Part shown: positions 1 through 5,520 of the stretch, in pieces
Position numbering within the stretch: position 1 is the stretch's first letter
Layout of the letters: each line of letters starts with the position of its first letter
Source of the DNA: Nocardioidaceae bacterium
GTDB taxonomy: Bacteria > Actinomycetota > Actinomycetes > Propionibacteriales > Nocardioidaceae
NCBI GenBank assembly: GCA_025966335.1
Contig: JAICRS010000153.1
Coordinates: 1 to 7,276, forward strand
Direction of reading: 5' to 3'
DNA: 7,276 nucleotides
Program-made: the position numbers and the translations under genes
Notes under the pieces: generated by a model
Told to the model about the DNA's origin: nothing
Databases searched by the model: none
The model's input: the letters and a program-made list of their open reading frames with translations, nothing else

Positions 1-631
1 CGCGGACTCGGATCCGTCACGGGTCCTGGAGTCGGCGGTCCGGGAAGCGCATCGGCAGCTGTGCGTGGGACAGGCGCAGGTTCCCGCACGAGTCGGCATG
101 GCGACCACGCTCACCGCCGTACTCACGGACGGGTTCCGGTTCGCGCTTGGCCACATCGGCGACTCACGAGGCTTCTTGTGGCGTGACGGCCGTATCGTGC
201 AGCTCACCACCGACCACACGCTGGTTCAGACCCTGATCGACGACGGCCGGTTGACGAGCGCTCAGGCCGCCAACCATCCGCATCGCTCCGTGGTGCTGAA
301 GTCGATCGACGGGCAGAGCCCGCCCGAACCGGATGTGAAGCTCCTGGCCCTGCAGCCGGGGGACAGGCTGCTGCTGTGCAGCGACGGGCTGAGCGACCTC
401 GTGCCGACCGATCGGATCATCGAGCACCTGAGCATCGTCGACCGCGACCGGGCCGTTGCGACGCTGATCGAGAACGCGCTGCAGGCCGGCGGTCGCGACA
501 ACGTGACGTGTCTGGTTGCCGATGTCGAGGACGGTCCGGCGATGTGCCGGGACGGCAAGCTGCTCGGCGCGCTCGGAGACCCATACCTGGTCGTCAACCC
601 GGCGGCCGTGCGGTTTCAACGGCCGGCGTGA
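1..631 (+). CDS. PP2C-family Ser/Thr protein phosphatase, 3' part (5' end outside window)
   Basis: The open frame runs in from the left edge (first full codon at base 2) and gives 209 residues to a TGA at 629-631. A GTG at 65 is available, but homology-like sequence continues upstream of it, so the true start lies outside the window. Motifs seen in PP2C order are GMATTLTAVL, GHIGDSR (metal-site Asp), LTTDHTLVQ, LQPGDRLLLCSDGLSDLV (second metal-site Asp) and GGRDNVT (the C-terminal Asp-Asn pair). The first motif, with FDGMGG-like Asp-Gly, must lie upstream. Known family role: Mn/Mg-dependent removal of phosphate from Ser/Thr; actinobacterial PstP-type members oppose Ser/Thr kinases. No membrane segment follows the catalytic domain; a tail of about 35 residues ends the protein, so this is probably a soluble single-domain enzyme rather than a membrane-anchored PstP. 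It converges on the permease gene with an 18-bp gap. Confidence 0.9.
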   Translation, partial: ADSDPSRVLESAVREAHRQLCVGQAQVPARVGMATTLTAVLTDGFRFALGHIGDSRGFLWRDGRIVQLTTDHTLVQTLIDDGRLTSAQAANHPHRSVVLKSIDGQSPPEPDVKLLALQPGDRLLLCSDGLSDLVPTDRIIEHLSIVDRDRAVATLIENALQAGGRDNVTCLVADVEDGPAMCRDGKLLGALGDPYLVVNPAAVRFQRPA

Positions 632-640
632 ACGACCGAC

Positions 641-660
641 CGACCGCCGTCACACGGTCG
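641..660. terminator. Small stem-loop between convergent genes
   Basis: CGACCG (641-646) pairs with CGGTCG (655-660) around an 8-base loop. The loop contains the permease stop codon (minus-strand TGA, 650-652). No T-run follows on either strand, so terminator activity is inferred only from its position between two convergent genes. A triple GACC repeat (634-645) overlaps the left arm. Confidence 0.25.
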
Positions 661-1840
661 CGTTCTCGTTGGCTGTTCCGTGGACGGGGCTTCGGAGGCC
701 GGGCGTGAGCAGGAGGGTCACGACGAGGGACAGTCCCGCCATCACCACCATGGCGATTCCAGCGGACAGGTACTCCGCGATGACACCGGCAAGCGTGGCT
801 CCGACCGCCTGCATGGTGAGCATCCCCGAGCTGTGCAGGCCCAGGGCCTGGCCGCGCATGTCAGCTGGAGTCGCGGCGATCAGCCGCTCCTGGAGGAGGA
901 GTCCCGCGCCGAACCCGATCGATGCGACCGCGACGGCGACCGCCGCGACCGGCACGGGGAGCAGCAGCGCGAACAGCAGGTAGGGCGCGGCCAGGAGCAC
1001 CCGGAGCGGCGTGATGAAGCGCGTCCGTGACCGGGCGGGCAGGAACCGCCCCGCCATCGCGTCGCCGGTCAGCATGCCGAGGGCGCCGGCGATGAACAGC
1101 ACGCCCGCCGACTCGCCGGCGTAGGGGACGAACAGCGCCTCACACCCGACCACGAGCCCGTTCGGCACCCAGAGGGCGAGGTAGACGTTGCGGCGGGTGG
1201 GATCCGACCAGAGCCGGCGATCGACGCGCCAGGTCTCCCGGACCGACGGTCGTCCCTCCGCCCGCGCGGGCCGGCTCGACAGGCCGAACCAGAGGACCAG
1301 CACGGCGACGAGCTCGAGGCACGCGGCCATCAGCAGGGCGTTCCGCGGGGAGATGATCGCCACGAGGGCACCGCCGACGGCGAAGCCCACGATCTGCATG
1401 ACGCCGACGGACATGTTCATCACGGAACGCCCGAGCACGTAGCCGTCCTCCGGGAGCAGCTCGCTCAGCAGCCCCCACCGCACGCCACTGCCGGGGGAGC
1501 TGATCAGACCGGTCGCGAGGATGATCAGAAGCATCGCCCACACCGGCATTCCCGGGATCGCGAGCGCGAAGATGCCGACCGCGAAGACGAGTGCCAGACC
1601 GGTCAGGGTCACTCGCGGCGGAACCCGGTCCGCGGCCGAGAGCAGGGTCAGGGCGCCGATCACCTGGGCGAACGACGCACCGAACAGGCTCAGCGCGGAC
1701 AGCAGGGGCGAGCCGGTCCTCGCGAACACGAGGGTCGCCAGGGCCAGCCCGCTCATCGTCCCGGCCGCGACCTGGACCGAGACGGCAGCGAAGAGCGGCT
1801 TGAACTCTGGAACGCGGAACAGCTCACGGTAGGTGTGCAC
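650..1840 (-). CDS. MFS permease, probable drug/solute exporter
   Basis: This is a 396-residue hydrophobic protein with the alternating segments of a major facilitator superfamily transporter, about 12 helices in two halves. The loop after the second helix carries a weak form of MFS motif A (AADRVPPR, about residues 69-76). A polar central loop follows near residues 190-210 (SSRPARAEGR), then the second bundle, ending in a short polar tail. Length fits the family. I chose the GTG at 1838-1840 because a GGAAGG Shine-Dalgarno ends 7 bases before it. An ATG two codons upstream (1844-1846) would give 398 residues but sits only one base from that SD. The gene is divergent from a DUF5937/ArsR regulator with a palindromic operator between them, the usual layout of an efflux pump and its local repressor. 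The substrate cannot be read from the sequence; export rather than uptake is inferred from the regulator pairing. Confidence 0.88.
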   Translation of the reverse strand: MHTYRELFRVPEFKPLFAAVSVQVAAGTMSGLALATLVFARTGSPLLSALSLFGASFAQVIGALTLLSAADRVPPRVTLTGLALVFAVGIFALAIPGMPVWAMLLIILATGLISSPGSGVRWGLLSELLPEDGYVLGRSVMNMSVGVMQIVGFAVGGALVAIISPRNALLMAACLELVAVLVLWFGLSSRPARAEGRPSVRETWRVDRRLWSDPTRRNVYLALWVPNGLVVGCEALFVPYAGESAGVLFIAGALGMLTGDAMAGRFLPARSRTRFITPLRVLLAAPYLLFALLLPVPVAAVAVAVASIGFGAGLLLQERLIAATPADMRGQALGLHSSGMLTMQAVGATLAGVIAEYLSAGIAMVVMAGLSLVVTLLLTPGLRSPVHGTANENATV

Positions 1841-1847
1841 CGGCATA

Positions 1848-1853
1848 CCTTCC
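1848..1853 (-). promoter_or_regulatory. Shine-Dalgarno that decides the permease start
   Basis: On the minus strand these bases read GGAAGG. The gap is 7 bases to the GTG at 1840 but only one base to the ATG at 1846, which favours the GTG. Confidence 0.5.
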
Positions 1854-1876
1854 GGCTGCCGGCGCGGAGGCAGTTA

Positions 1877-1900
1877 ATGTTTCGTGTGGAGGCGAAACAT
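1877..1900. promoter_or_regulatory. Perfect inverted repeat, probable operator of the DUF5937 regulator
   Basis: ATGTTTCG (1877-1884) and CGAAACAT (1893-1900) are exact reverse complements separated by 8 bases. The spacer holds part of the regulator's Shine-Dalgarno region (GGAGG, 1888-1892), and the right arm contains the first two bases of its ATG. The left edge is about 36 bases upstream of the permease GTG. The pairing of regulator and permease, the dyad symmetry and the location suit autorepression plus control of the permease by a dimeric winged-helix protein. An AT-rich TTAATGT next to the left arm could supply a -10 element on either strand (TTAACT on the minus strand). Confidence 0.6.
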
Positions 1901-2927
1901 GGGTGAGTGGAACATCGCGGCGGACGTGCTCGCGCGCAGCCGCTTCGCGGTTTCCCCGCTGCAGGAGACCGTCGCCGCGGTCGTCTCGCTGCACGGCGGC
2001 CGAACGATGCCTGGCCTCAAGGGATGGGCAGCCGCACACCGGCCGGTGTTCCGTGACCATCTCGCTCGCGATGCGTTCACCGCCCAGCTGATCGCGGCCG
2101 CCTTCCGTCCTACCGTGTTCGCCGACTTCATGGTCATTCCACCGGCTCGGTCGGACCGGACGTTCCACGACGAGCTGCGCAGGGTCCGCGAGACTCCGGC
2201 CGAGGTGGCGCTCGCCGACCTGGCGAGGCAGCTCATCGGCCGGGTCCCTGCGGACCTGGTGCGGGACGACCTCGCCGAGCGGGCGGCAGATCTGCTCGAG
2301 TGGGTGTGGACGCACACGGTCCGGCCGGACTGGCCGCGCCGTCAACGGATGTTCCAGGCCGACATCGTGGCGCGCACGCATGCGCTGAGCACCGACGGCT
2401 GGGCCGCTGCCCTCGTGGGAATGCGTCCGGGCCTCCAGTGGCTGGGTGACGGACGCCTTCGGATCAACGCCTACGACAACCCGGTCCGGGACCTGGTGGA
2501 TGCCGAGCTGATGTTCATCCCGACGACCACACCGGGCCGTGGCTGGGTCTGCTGGGAGGAGCCGGCGCGGTACGCCGTGACCTATCCCTGCGCGGGCGCA
2601 CTCGCCGACACCGGAGGTGGCGGACATCCCGAGGCCCTGGGCAGGCTGCTCGGCCCGGCACGTGCATCCATCCTCACGCAGCTCGACGTTCCGTTGAGCA
2701 CCAGCCAGCTGGTGGCGCTGACCGGCTTCGGCCTGGGATCGGTGGGCGGACATCTGCGGATCCTGCTCGATGCCGGGCTGGTACGCCGGACGCGCTCGGG
2801 CCGTTCGGTCCTCTACTACCGGACCCGACTCGGCGACGAGCTCGTCGGACCCGGGACCGACCAGGCCGAGCGAACAGCTCGCGAAACGTCCCGTGACCGC
2901 CGAAGGAAAGTAGGTCAGCAGCCGTGA
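1899..2927 (+). CDS. DUF5937 + winged-helix ArsR-type transcriptional regulator
   Basis: This is a 342-residue protein. I start it at the ATG at 1899, which has GGAGG six bases upstream; a GTG five codons earlier has no ribosome site. About residues 1-245 form a large domain opening with an 'ADVLARSRFAVSPLQETVA' stretch, which I recognise as DUF5937, found ahead of ArsR-like DNA-binding domains in actinobacteria; its ligand is unknown. Residues about 250-318 form a winged helix: LGPARASILTQL, then the HTH STSQLVALTGFGLGSVGGHL, the turn LLDAGLVRRTRSGR and a wing strand SVLYYR. The polar, basic tail (RRRK) ends at a TGA in a hairpin loop. No ArsR metal-binding CxC motif appears in the DNA-binding helix, so metal sensing is unlikely. 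It is divergent from the MFS permease over a short gap with a palindromic operator, so it probably represses itself and the permease and responds to a compound the permease moves. Confidence 0.88.
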   Translation: MGEWNIAADVLARSRFAVSPLQETVAAVVSLHGGRTMPGLKGWAAAHRPVFRDHLARDAFTAQLIAAAFRPTVFADFMVIPPARSDRTFHDELRRVRETPAEVALADLARQLIGRVPADLVRDDLAERAADLLEWVWTHTVRPDWPRRQRMFQADIVARTHALSTDGWAAALVGMRPGLQWLGDGRLRINAYDNPVRDLVDAELMFIPTTTPGRGWVCWEEPARYAVTYPCAGALADTGGGGHPEALGRLLGPARASILTQLDVPLSTSQLVALTGFGLGSVGGHLRILLDAGLVRRTRSGRSVLYYRTRLGDELVGPGTDQAERTARETSRDRRRKVGQQP

Positions 2928-2940
2928 GGGCCGCTGACCT
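2912..2940. terminator. Hairpin between the regulator gene and tRNA-Lys
   Basis: AGGTCAGC (2912-2919) pairs with GCTGACCT (2933-2940). After one A/C mismatch, GCC (2921-2923) pairs with GGC (2929-2931) around a GTGAG loop. The loop contains the regulator's TGA stop (2925-2927). On the minus strand the stem begins 7 bases past the tRNA 3' end and is followed by ACTTTCCTT, a weak T-rich tail, so it fits a tRNA-Lys terminator best and may act in both directions. Confidence 0.55.
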
Positions 2941-2947
2941 GGGGTTG

Positions 2948-3020
<73 letters not shown>

Positions 3021-3036
3021 GCGTGAAGCGACTGGA

Positions 3037-3066
3037 ACTTTAGCAGCGCGACCCCGGCCGCACGAA
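3037..3066 (-). promoter_or_regulatory. Possible promoter of tRNA-Lys
   Basis: On the minus strand TAAAGT (3042-3037) resembles a -10 box and TTCGTG (3066-3061) a -35 box, with 18 bases between. The -10 ends 16 bases before the tRNA 5' end, which would leave a leader of about 10 bases. TAAAGT stands out in otherwise GC-rich sequence; the -35 match is weak. Confidence 0.4.
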
Positions 3067-3081
3067 ATCGCTGGGACGAGG

Positions 3082-3179
3082 CGATGACCACACCGACCGG
3101 CACTCGAGGGCCGGGTCGCGACTGCTCCCGCATGGGCGGGCGGACCCGCGGCGGCGAGTGCCGGTCGGAGTGGTCGTTG
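3082..3179. repeat. Large nested palindrome in the 172-bp gap between tRNA-Lys and the SRPBCC gene
   Basis: An outer stem pairs CCGACCGGCACTCG (3093-3106) perfectly with CGAGTGCCGGTCGG (3155-3168). Past one A/A mismatch it continues as GACCAC (3086-3091) with GTGGTC (3170-3175), so 20 of 21 positions pair; weaker pairing reaches 3082/3179. Nested inside are CGGGTC (3112-3117) with GACCCG (3143-3148), and CCCGC (3127-3131) with GCGGG (3136-3140) around an ATGG loop. It lies just past the SRPBCC stop and upstream of the tRNA promoter, so it could terminate that operon. No T-run follows, and the arms are much longer than a terminator needs. It could also be a REP-like or MITE-like repeat. No protein is encoded here. 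Confidence 0.75.
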
Positions 3180-3192
3180 GGCTGACCGGGCG

Positions 3193-3669
3193 TCACTCGG
3201 CCAGGAGCGTGTCCAGCTTCGTGAACGAGCTGCCCCACCCTTCCCGGGCGTTGCCGACGAAGTCCACGCTGTACGGACCCTGCCGGAGCACGAGCCGGGT
3301 CCGGCCGTCCTCGTCGTGCAGCTCGATGCGGGTCGTCATCCGGGAGGTGCCGAACAGCGCCGCCATCTCCTCGTTCATGTCCTCGTGGGTGACGAGGAGC
3401 GAGGGCTCGACGACCTCGTCGAAGATGCCGTCGCTCGGGCCGCCCGGTGGATAGCTCTCGTCGTCGGGCACCATCATCAGCCGCTGGTGTCCGCCGACCC
3501 GCAGGTCGACTTCGACCGTCTCGCGCGGGACCGAGTAGCCGACCGGGCCGAACCACTGGGAGATCTGGTCGGGGTCGGTGAAGGCCTTCCACACCAGCTC
3601 GCGCGGTGCGTCGAAGGTGCGCTCGATGACCAGCTCGCTGGTCGCGACCTGCTTGGTTGTGTCGGACAT
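3193..3669 (-). CDS. SRPBCC / AHSA1-domain protein
   Basis: The 158-residue protein starts at the ATG at 3667-3669 (MSDTTKQ), with GGAAG seven bases upstream. A longer frame starting upstream would run back across the preceding gene and adds a proline-rich stretch unlike the family. One AHSA1 (Aha1 C-terminal-like) domain fills residues about 10-155: VIERTFDAPRELVWKAFTDP, the diagnostic QWFGP, a DLRVGG strand, a FDEVVEP strand and a C-terminal helix with GWGSSFTKLDTLL. This helix-grip fold binds hydrophobic ligands, but the ligand here is unknown. The gene begins 4 bases after the ArsR stop, and its Shine-Dalgarno lies within the end of arsR, so the two are cotranscribed and probably translationally coupled. 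ArsR-SRPBCC gene pairs are common in actinobacteria, where the repressor controls its partner. It is probably cytoplasmic, as I see no signal peptide. Confidence 0.93.
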   Translation of the reverse strand: MSDTTKQVATSELVIERTFDAPRELVWKAFTDPDQISQWFGPVGYSVPRETVEVDLRVGGHQRLMMVPDDESYPPGGPSDGIFDEVVEPSLLVTHEDMNEEMAALFGTSRMTTRIELHDEDGRTRLVLRQGPYSVDFVGNAREGWGSSFTKLDTLLAE

Positions 3670-3673
3670 GGCG

Positions 3674-4054
3674 CTACTTCCTTTCTGTGCCGGCCTCCGG
3701 GCCGGGGGTCGTGGTGGCACCGCCACCGTCTTGGTCCTGCATGCGCTTGAGGTGGGCGTCGAGCCGGTCGAGGCTGCTGTCCCAGAACTCGCGGTACCGC
3801 TCCATCCACGCCGTGGCCTCCCGCAGCGGCTCGGCCTCCAAGCTGCTCGACCGCCACTGGGCCGAGCGGCTGCGCGAGATCAGTCCCGCATGCTCGAGCA
3901 CCTTGAGGTGGCGGGAGACCGCCGGCAGGCTGATCGCGAACGGCTCCGCGAGTTCCGAAACGGTCGCGTCACCCTCCGAGAGCCGGGTCAGGATCGCCCG
4001 TCGGGTCGGGTCGGCGAGGGCCGCGAAAATGGTGCTGAGCCGGTCGGTAGCCAT
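3674..4054 (-). CDS. ArsR-family (SdpR-like) transcriptional repressor
   Basis: This is a 126-residue winged-helix protein. The first helix carries the family signature ALADPTRRAILTRL (residues 12-25), followed by the HTH TVSELAEPFAISLPAVSRHL (31-50) and KVLEHAGLISRSRSAQWR, the wing. A helix with ATAWMERYREFWDSSLDRLDAHLK supports dimer formation, and a flexible Gly/Thr/Pro tail ends the protein. There is no cysteine, so it lacks the metal site of classical ArsR/SmtB sensors and fits the SdpR-like group. The ATG at 4052-4054 has GAAGG nine bases upstream. It is the first gene of an operon with the SRPBCC protein (4-base gap) and is divergent from sigK. The AT-rich palindromes just upstream are candidate autoregulatory operators. 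Confidence 0.93.
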   Translation of the reverse strand: MATDRLSTIFAALADPTRRAILTRLSEGDATVSELAEPFAISLPAVSRHLKVLEHAGLISRSRSAQWRSSSLEAEPLREATAWMERYREFWDSSLDRLDAHLKRMQDQDGGGATTTPGPEAGTERK

Positions 4055-4058
4055 AGTA

Positions 4059-4091
4059 GTTAACCTTCGTATTAATTAACGTCTGCGTTAA
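4059..4091. promoter_or_regulatory. AT-rich palindrome cluster, candidate ArsR operator and promoter region
   Basis: Within an otherwise GC-rich gap, three dyads occur: GTTAAC (4059-4064), TTAATTAA (4072-4079) and TTAACG-N4-CGTTAA (4076-4091). All share a TTAAC-type half-site. They lie 5 to 37 bases upstream of the arsR start, where an autorepressor would bind. Minus-strand TAATAC or TATGTT could serve as a -10 box, but no good -35 spacing was found. Function is inferred. Confidence 0.45.
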
Positions 4092-4225
4092 ACATACTCG
4101 TCCAGCGGTGCCTGTCAACCTTTTCAGGCGACCGAATCCAGGCCCGACCAATCCGGCCGGTCCGGTGGGGCGAACTAGAGTCACAGGCGGCGACACCGTC
4201 GTCGAAGGATCGTCCAGGAGGTCTG

Positions 4226-4807
4226 ATGCCACCCGAGCCCGGCTTGCGCCTCGTGCCCTCGCACGAGAGCGCGGACATCGACGCACTCGTCGGGCAGGTG
4301 GCACGGGGTGACTCACAAGCCTTCGGCCAGCTGTACGACGAGGTGTCGGCATCGGTCTACGGACTGGCCCGGCGGGTCGTCCGTGACCCGGCCCGGGCCG
4401 AGGACGTCACCCAGGAGGTCTTCCTCGAGGTGTGGCGCAAGGCGGCCCGGTTCGACCGGGCCCTCGGCAAGGGCAAGACCTGGATCATGACGATCGCGCA
4501 CCGACGGGCGGTCGACGCGGTCCGCCGGAGTGAGTCCCAGAAACGGCAGGACCACCACGGCGCACCGGACGAGGTCAGCCACGACGAGCCGGCGGACGCG
4601 GTGATCCGGGACGAGGAGCACGGCGCGGTGCGGGAGTGTCTGGAGACGCTGACCGACCTGCAGCTGGAGTCGGTGCGGCTGGCCTACTTCAACGGCTACA
4701 CGTACGGCGAGGTGGCGACTCTGCTGGAGAAGCCGCTTCCGACCATCAAGACTCGAATGCGAGACGGACTGATCCGTCTCCGCGACTGCCTGGAGGGGGC
4801 TCGATGA
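4226..4807 (+). CDS. sigK: ECF RNA polymerase sigma factor SigK
   Basis: The protein has 193 residues, and its ATG has AGGAGG four bases upstream. Region sigma-2 spans about residues 33-100: AFGQLYDEVSASVYGLARRV, DPARAEDVTQEVFLEVWRKA and the promoter-melting/-10 segment WIMTIAHRRAVDAVRR. A charged linker with many His/Asp (HHGAPDEVSHDEPAD) follows. Sigma-4 lies at about 130-187, with LTDLQLESVRLAYFNGYTYG and the recognition helix PTIKTRMRDGLIRLRDCL. The motifs match mycobacterial SigK as I remember it (AHRRAVD, TIKSRMRDAL). Known role: directs RNA polymerase to a small regulon when released from RskA. Its stop overlaps the next start (ATGA at 4804-4807), and the next gene encodes an RskA-type anti-sigma factor, which supports the SigK assignment. 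It is divergent from arsR, with 171 bp between the starts. Confidence 0.93.
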   Translation: MPPEPGLRLVPSHESADIDALVGQVARGDSQAFGQLYDEVSASVYGLARRVVRDPARAEDVTQEVFLEVWRKAARFDRALGKGKTWIMTIAHRRAVDAVRRSESQKRQDHHGAPDEVSHDEPADAVIRDEEHGAVRECLETLTDLQLESVRLAYFNGYTYGEVATLLEKPLPTIKTRMRDGLIRLRDCLEGAR

Positions 4808-5511
4808 GCACGGACCTGCACACCCTCTCGGGTGCCTACGCGGTGGATGCCTTGAGCCCGGAGGAGGCCGAGGAGTTCCGCAAGCACCTCGACGGCTGCC
4901 CCGCCTGCCGCGAGGAGGTCCGTGAGCTCCGCGAGGCCGCGGCCCGGATGGGTGCGAGCGAGGCGGTCACCCCGCCGGCGCACCTGAAGGCGAACATCAT
5001 GCTCGCCGCGGACCGGCTGCCGCAGCTGCCGCCGAAGGTCCGGCACATCGGCACCGCGAAGCCGTCCCGCTGGACCCCCAGGATCCTGGGTGCCGCCGCG
5101 GCCGTGGTGCTGATCGTGGCCGCCGGCATCGGCATCAGCCAGCTGCCGCAGGACGACGACAACCTGCGGGCCGCACCGGTCGCGCAGGTGTTCGACGCAC
5201 CCGACGCCGCAACCGTCACCGTGCAGACCTCCAACGGCGGGGAGCTGACCGTGGCGACGTCGGAGGAGCGCGGCGAGATGGCCGTCGACACCGACGAGCT
5301 GCCGCCGTTGACCGATGACCAGGTCTACCAGCTGTGGGCGATCGCCGGTGATGACCCGGTCTCGGCCGGAGTGCTCGAGGATGTCGACAAGGGCGCGGCG
5401 ATGGAGCTGCCCGCCGCAGGGACCCAGGTGGCGATCACGATCGAACCGGCGGGCGGCTCGGAGCAGCCGACCACCGAACCGATCATCGTGGTCGACCCGA
5501 GCGCGGTCTAG
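4804..5511 (+). CDS. rskA: Anti-sigma-K factor RskA, membrane-anchored zinc anti-sigma protein
   Basis: This 235-residue protein starts at the ATG overlapping the sigK stop, implying translational coupling and near-equal production. The N-terminal cytoplasmic zinc anti-sigma domain has H6 in DLHTLSGAYAVDAL and the motif H28-x3-C32-x2-C35 (HLDGCPAC). A linker follows, then a single membrane helix at about 94-114 (ILGAAAAVVLIVAAGIGIS) preceded by basic residues, which predicts an N-in orientation. The extracytoplasmic RskA domain (about 116-235) carries the conserved LPPLTDDQVYQLWAI and GVL elements. Known role: binds SigK and is removed by regulated proteolysis involving the Rip1 site-2 protease in mycobacteria. 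All zinc ligands are present, so it should be functional. The 3' end overlaps the stop of the converging oxidoreductase gene by 4 bp. Confidence 0.93.
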   Translation: MSTDLHTLSGAYAVDALSPEEAEEFRKHLDGCPACREEVRELREAAARMGASEAVTPPAHLKANIMLAADRLPQLPPKVRHIGTAKPSRWTPRILGAAAAVVLIVAAGIGISQLPQDDDNLRAAPVAQVFDAPDAATVTVQTSNGGELTVATSEERGEMAVDTDELPPLTDDQVYQLWAIAGDDPVSAGVLEDVDKGAAMELPAAGTQVAITIEPAGGSEQPTTEPIIVVDPSAV

Positions 5512-5520
5512 CGCGCTCGG
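5497..5520. terminator. Perfect 9-bp hairpin with shared CTAG stop codons in its loop
   Basis: CCGAGCGCG (5497-5505) and CGCGCTCGG (5512-5520) are exact complements around the 6-base loop GTCTAG. The CTAG at 5508-5511 contains the TAG of rskA (5509-5511) and, on the other strand, the TAG of the oxidoreductase (5510-5508). There is no T-run on either side, so any terminator would be of the tail-less kind proposed for actinobacteria. The stem also encodes the last residues of both proteins. Confidence 0.5.

Noticed and set aside
634..645. Triple GACC tandem repeat
   Set aside because: Only three 4-base units in GC-rich sequence; expected by chance.
2666..2672. CCATCC inside the DUF5937 gene as a SigK -35 box
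   Set aside because: It lies within coding sequence, and I saw no CCGAATC at the right spacing.
1824..2753. Long open frame (309 codons) on the minus strand opposite the DUF5937 regulator
   Set aside because: It is antisense to a well-supported gene with a good SD. Its composition (Arg/Gly/Pro/His rich, no domain) is typical of high-GC shadow frames, and it also overlaps the operator.
3082..3179. A complete mobile element bounded by the long inverted repeat
   Set aside because: No transposase, and I found no target-site duplication at the flanks; kept only as a palindromic repeat of unknown origin.
3670..3726. Longer start for the SRPBCC protein (19 extra residues)
   Set aside because: The extension is proline/arginine-rich, overlaps the arsR coding sequence, and the ATG at 3669 has a well-spaced GGAAG.
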